Below, piece after piece: positions 14,139-17,262 of a stretch of DNA of 17,262 bases (position 1 is its first letter; the number at the start of each line of letters is the position of its first letter). Origin of the DNA: Gammaproteobacteria bacterium (GTDB lineage: Bacteria; Pseudomonadota; Gammaproteobacteria; DSM-16500). The notes below the pieces were generated by a model. That model was not told the DNA's origin, did not search any database, and saw nothing but the letters and a program-made list of their open reading frames with translations. Location: positions 1 through 17,262 of the forward strand of contig JAJONP010000071.1 in the NCBI GenBank assembly GCA_021323555.1. The letters are read 5' to 3'. The translations under genes and the position numbers were made by a program.

Positions 14139-15122
14139 TTATAATTGTCTTTTTCGAGTACTGCCAACAGAGGGCCTGGGATTTAAATATTCTTTCTCTG
14201 CTGCTTGTTTTTCACGATCTTCTTTAGACTTTTTAACTTTTTCCTGATAGCGTTTTGCTGATCCTAACTTCTTTTTGGCGGAATCTATATTTTTTTGTTC
14301 TTTTGATATATCGGGTGGTATACCGGGTTGGAAAAGTTTACTGTGAATAAAATGACTTATTTTTTGGCCTACCATTGCGCCTACAAATGCCACCGCTGCA
14401 GTTGCTACTATGCTTGGCATTACAGGTGCGATTGCAGCCCCTATGATTGCTCCTACTACTGGGTTTGCTAGCATCAGTTTTAAATAATGAAGTAGTTGAT
14501 GCCCATAACGTTTCAGGGTGCTACCCCAGCTTGGTGGTAGTGCGTCAATGGCGTTATTAAAGCTATCTTTTACATGATCATACTCTTTTATCTGTCGTTT
14601 ATATCTCTCTATTTGTTGGTTATATGTGGCTGTCTGCTCTGGAGAACGGGGAGGGTTAGTAGGTACGAGACGGTTGTTATTATCAGGTTGGAAACCATAA
14701 TAGAGAAGGTGTGCGTTTCCTGCGCTGACTTGTTCTTCCATTAGTTTGATTTTTGCTGTGTGTAGATTCAAAAACGCTTGTTGCACTTGAGTTATCTGAT
14801 CTTGCGTGGCCTGGTCTTGAAGGTCGGCATTTTTCAATAAATCGTTAAGTTCGTCAATAAACATAATACAGGATATGTTGTATTGTATTTCTTCATAATT
14901 TTCGGGAGGTGGCTGCAATCTATTAAGGTGTTGCTGACAGTTATTCCATTCTTGTTCTAGGCTCTTTCGATTTGATCTCGCACTAGTAGCCAAAGCTTGT
15001 ATTAAATTAGATAATCCACTGTTGGGAGCCTTAAACTCTACTTCCTCTAATTTAGTAAGTATTTTGTATTTCAGTTCAACAATATCTTCACTTGGGGTTT
15101 CTGGGATGTCTTGATATGGCAT
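14139..15122 (-). CDS. Hypothetical coiled-coil protein with a hydrophobic hairpin and charged tail
   Basis: I do not recognise this 327-aa protein. The start is secure: GGAGG lies seven bases before the ATG. Residues 10-135 are helical and Gln/Glu/Leu-rich (QDQATQDQITQVQQAFLNLH). Residues 165-190 are a further charged helix. Residues 219-252 are a Gly/Ala-rich hydrophobic segment (NPVVGAIIGAAIAPVMPSIV onward) long enough for a membrane hairpin. The last 60 residues are a highly charged helix (KEQKNIDSAKKKLGSAKRYQ, SKEDREKQAAEKEYL) followed by a basic end, STRKRQL. No signal peptide is present. The Glu-bearing patch 15-30 residues from the C-terminus resembles the E-block seen in many Dot/Icm effectors, but this is only a resemblance. 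Alternatives are a lineage-specific inner-membrane protein or a pore-forming or colicin-like protein. It converges on the channel gene. Confidence 0.75.
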   Translation of the reverse strand: MPYQDIPETPSEDIVELKYKILTKLEEVEFKAPNSGLSNLIQALATSARSNRKSLEQEWNNCQQHLNRLQPPPENYEEIQYNISCIMFIDELNDLLKNADLQDQATQDQITQVQQAFLNLHTAKIKLMEEQVSAGNAHLLYYGFQPDNNNRLVPTNPPRSPEQTATYNQQIERYKRQIKEYDHVKDSFNNAIDALPPSWGSTLKRYGHQLLHYLKLMLANPVVGAIIGAAIAPVMPSIVATAAVAFVGAMVGQKISHFIHSKLFQPGIPPDISKEQKNIDSAKKKLGSAKRYQEKVKKSKEDREKQAAEKEYLNPRPSVGSTRKRQL

Positions 15123-15280
15123 GATGAACCTCCATTGATTAAGAGTGATGACAGTGACTGATAAATGAAGTATAGGACGGAACAGCTATTTTGCTTGTTC
15201 AGCCCTTGCTTATTATCTTATTGATTTTGGATGGGAGACGAAAAATGGGTCTAATTCATGCTATTGTATTGTATTGTATA

Positions 15281-15643
15281 TTAACCCGTTTTTTGTTTTT
15301 CACTAGGCTGGTAGGCAATCACAGTGCCTATGACTTGTTTATTGTGATGGATGATATTGATAATCGCATCGCCACCCATGGAGGCTGCCATTGTGCGGAG
15401 GGTATCGTACAAGCAAGCGGCCTGTCTTTTGATACCGCCCGGGTTATATTCGGGGATACTCGCTTGTCCAATAATTTTATAAGGCATTTTAATCACCTTT
15501 TGTTTTTGAGTATAAACAGCGATGGTAAGAGGATCTTTTACTTTCTCAGTTTTCGTGGGTGGTGTTTGAGAGAAGGGTGTTGTAGCGCAGGCTGATAAAT
15601 AAAGCGCTATATAAATAGTTGTAAGCCAGTATAATATCCGCAT
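15281..15643 (-). CDS. Small lipoprotein, 120 aa
   Basis: The start is set at ATG 15643, not at the longer in-frame frame from 15715. AAGGA lies about eight bases upstream, and the protein then opens with a proper lipoprotein signal: MRILYWLTTIYIALYLSAC, with lipobox L16-S-A-C19. After Cys19 comes a Thr/Pro/Lys linker. A compact domain follows with KIIGQASIPEYNPGGIKRQA, an Ala/Met helix, MGGDAIINI, and VIGTVIAYQ. The G-D-A-I-I-N...G-x-A/I-Y pattern is like small envelope proteins of the RcsF/YbjQ-like fold, but I cannot assign the family. Ala follows Cys19, so there is no Asp+2 inner-membrane retention signal and an outer-membrane location is likely. It is divergent from tldD (47 bp apart). 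A run of ATTGT repeats (15263-15277) lies just past its stop codon. Confidence 0.8.
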   Translation of the reverse strand: MRILYWLTTIYIALYLSACATTPFSQTPPTKTEKVKDPLTIAVYTQKQKVIKMPYKIIGQASIPEYNPGGIKRQAACLYDTLRTMAASMGGDAIINIIHHNKQVIGTVIAYQPSEKQKTG

Positions 15644-15690
15644 AGCAATGATCCTTATCGCATGGCAAAAAAATATGGATAAATAATAGT

Positions 15691-17121
15691 ATGACAAATT
15701 TTTTAGAAATTGCACGACATGATTTACTAGAGCCTGCGGGTTTGACGGATGGCGTATTAGGCACTGTATTGGGTCATGCCATAGATCACGCGGATTTGTA
15801 TTTTCAATCTTCTTATTCTGAAAGCTGGGTTTTAGAAGATGGCATTATCAAAGGAGGCAATTATCATATTGATCGTGGCGTAGGTGTGCGTGCCATGAGC
15901 GGGGACAAAACAGGATTTGCTTATTCAGATGATATAGACAAGGCAGCGTTACTGCAGGCTGCGCAAGCGGCGCGTAGTATTAATCACCAGGAAGGCCAAC
16001 AAGCTGTTTCAACCTATCAATGGATGCGTGGCCATGAATTATATTTACCCGTCAATCCATTAAATTCTATTACTGAAAATGACAAAGTGGCTTTGATGCA
16101 GCGTTTAGATGCTTATGCACGTTCACAAGATCCGCGTGTGATACAAGTGAATGTGAGCCTCGCGGCGGAATATGACACGGTTTTGGTCATGGCGAGCGAT
16201 GGACATTTGGCTGCAGATGTGCGCCCGTTAGTGCGTTTAAATGTGAGTGTTGTGGTTGAAGAAAATGGTCGACGTGAACAAGGGTATGCGGGTGGCGGTG
16301 GTCGTTATGATTATCTGTATTTTTTAGAAGGGGACCGTGCGGAAGGTTATGCGCGTGAAGCTGTTCGGCAAGCATTAGTGAATTTAAGTGCTATTGAAGC
16401 GCCCGCAGGTACTATGCCTGTTGTATTAGGGCCTGGGTGGCCAGGCGTATTATTGCATGAAGCAGTAGGGCATGGCTTGGAGGGTGATTTTAATCGCAAA
16501 GGATCTTCTGCGTTTAGTGGGCGGATAGGACAGGCCGTGGCTTCTCCGGTTTGTACTGTGGTGGATGATGGCACGCTTGCTAATCGTCGTGGTTCTTTAA
16601 ATATTGATGATGAAGGAACGCCTACGCAATGTACTGTGTTAATTGAGAAAGGTATTTTACGTCATTATATTCAGGATAAACGTAACGCCCGTTTAATGGG
16701 TGCCCAGTCAACAGGCAATGGTCGACGTGAATCGTACGCACATGTTCCTATGCCGCGCATGACGAATACTTATATGCTTGCAGGTGAATCCACACCTGAG
16801 GAGATTATCGCATCTGTCAAAAAAGGGATTTATGCTGTGAACTTTGGGGGCGGGCAAGTGGATATTACTTCAGGTAAATTTGTTTTTTCGGCAAGTGAGG
16901 CGTATTTAATTGAAGATGGCAAAATAACCGCGCCTGTGAAAGGTGCCACATTAGTGGGTAATGGCCCTGAAGTGATGATGCGAATTTCAATGGTGGGGAA
17001 TGATTTGAAACTGGATTCAGGGGTTGGTATTTGTGGTAAAGATGGGCAGAGCGTACCCGTTGGCGTAGGGCAGCCAACGTTGAAGGTGGATTCGTTGACG
17101 GTGGGCGGCACCGCGAAATAA
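15691..17121 (+). CDS. tldD: Metalloprotease TldD
   Basis: A 476-aa cytoplasmic zinc protease subunit of TldD-TldE (PmbA), which processes microcin-type peptides and helps degrade the CcdA antitoxin in E. coli. Similarity to E. coli TldD is high throughout: [20 protein letters not shown] near the N-terminus, then [20 protein letters not shown] and [15 protein letters not shown]. The zinc-binding [18 protein letters not shown] (HExxxH, near residue 254) comes next. Further matches are [36 protein letters not shown] and the end [13 protein letters not shown]. Length is normal and nothing is broken. The ribosome binding site is weak (GGATAAATAATAGT before the ATG). tldE/pmbA, the required partner, is not in the window and must be elsewhere. 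The lipoprotein gene diverges from a 47-bp gap, so the two promoters must overlap or lie partly inside the opposite gene. Confidence 0.97.
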   Translation: MTNFLEIARHDLLEPAGLTDGVLGTVLGHAIDHADLYFQSSYSESWVLEDGIIKGGNYHIDRGVGVRAMSGDKTGFAYSDDIDKAALLQAAQAARSINHQEGQQAVSTYQWMRGHELYLPVNPLNSITENDKVALMQRLDAYARSQDPRVIQVNVSLAAEYDTVLVMASDGHLAADVRPLVRLNVSVVVEENGRREQGYAGGGGRYDYLYFLEGDRAEGYAREAVRQALVNLSAIEAPAGTMPVVLGPGWPGVLLHEAVGHGLEGDFNRKGSSAFSGRIGQAVASPVCTVVDDGTLANRRGSLNIDDEGTPTQCTVLIEKGILRHYIQDKRNARLMGAQSTGNGRRESYAHVPMPRMTNTYMLAGESTPEEIIASVKKGIYAVNFGGGQVDITSGKFVFSASEAYLIEDGKITAPVKGATLVGNGPEVMMRISMVGNDLKLDSGVGICGKDGQSVPVGVGQPTLKVDSLTVGGTAK

Positions 17122-17147
17122 ATACAACTGTGATTAGTGATGTAGGG

Positions 17148-17262
17148 TGGATTAGACGCGCTTTTTGCGTCGTAATCCACCAAATAAAATGGCATTATCA
17201 AAAAAAATCTATAAGGTAGATTTTTTTTGGTGGATTACGACGCAAAAAGCGCGTCTAATCCA
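17148..17262. repeat. REP-like inverted pair downstream of tldD, cut by window edge
   Basis: The 35-bp arms 17148-17182 and 17228-17262 are perfect reverse complements. Each arm is itself a hairpin: TGGATTA/TAATCCA outside, GACGC/GCGTC inside around GCTTTTT, with a one-base bulge. Between them a further hairpin pairs 17200-17211 with 17217-17228 (A8TCTA with TAGAT8) around TAAGG. The outer motif GGTGGATTA...TAATCCACC is a kind of repeat met widely in proteobacterial intergenic regions. Lying 26 bp past the tldD stop, the inner A/T hairpin with its T run could also end tldD transcription. The right edge may continue beyond the window. Confidence 0.8.

Noticed and set aside
15191..15595. 134-codon plus-strand frame over the lipoprotein gene
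   Set aside because: It is antisense to a gene with a clear lipobox and ribosome binding site. It begins with TTG, and its product is low-complexity without domain features. A GGGAG before an internal ATG at 15244 is not enough to support it.
15644..15715. Longer lipoprotein start at 15715
   Set aside because: It would put 24 extra residues before the signal peptide and overlap the tldD start. The ATG at 15643 gives a proper lipobox and has AAGGA upstream.

Overview
The window looks like chromosome of an AT-rich gammaproteobacterium. ZapD, TldD, class I DeoC, AmpG and RmuC all read as clear gammaproteobacterial forms. The low G+C, the unrecognised coiled-coil/membrane proteins and a possible PmrA-type box suggest a host-associated Legionellales-like lineage (Legionella, Coxiella, Rickettsiella and relatives). 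That placement is an inference from gene style; there is no rRNA or other marker here to settle it.

Left part (1-5404): the N-terminal 513 codons of a RecB/AddA-like UvrD-family helicase run off the left edge on the minus strand. Divergent from it is a four-helix membrane protein of unknown function, preceded by a two-half-site direct repeat matching the PmrA box pattern YTTAAG-N5-YTTAAG and a -10 hexamer. Next comes an AAA/DUF4143 ATPase behind a strong promoter whose -35 lies inside a three-armed 15-bp-period repeat. A complete YefM-YoeB toxin-antitoxin pair follows, with a GTAC-type palindrome around its -10. A stand-alone peptide deformylase converges on yoeB. The ATPase plus the TA pair gives this stretch the character of an accessory segment.

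Middle part (5405-9952): two unrecognised plus-strand genes (76 and 257 aa) end in a terminator-like structure, followed by a 141-bp near-perfect palindrome. Directly against that palindrome lies a 58-aa minus-strand gene for a small secreted peptide, with its own consensus promoter inside the end of rmuC. Further along on the minus strand are rmuC, zapD (8 bp apart, probably co-transcribed) and deoC.

Right part (9953-17262): ampG (muropeptide permease) overlaps by 20 bp a large MscK-type mechanosensitive channel, a plausible cell-envelope operon. Converging on it is a 327-aa coiled-coil protein with a glycine/alanine-rich hydrophobic segment and a charged tail (an effector-like architecture, unproven). 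A small lipoprotein and tldD are divergently transcribed from 47 bp. The window ends in two inverted REP-like hairpins with perfect 35-bp arms.

No tRNA, rRNA, CRISPR array, transposase or phage gene was seen. After the 58-aa gene is included, no gene-free stretch exceeds about 300 bp. I did not find a clear-cut new multi-gene defence or secretion system. The most promising undescribed items are the secreted micro-protein beside the long palindrome, the PmrA-like box in front of the membrane protein, and the three-armed operator in front of the ATPase.
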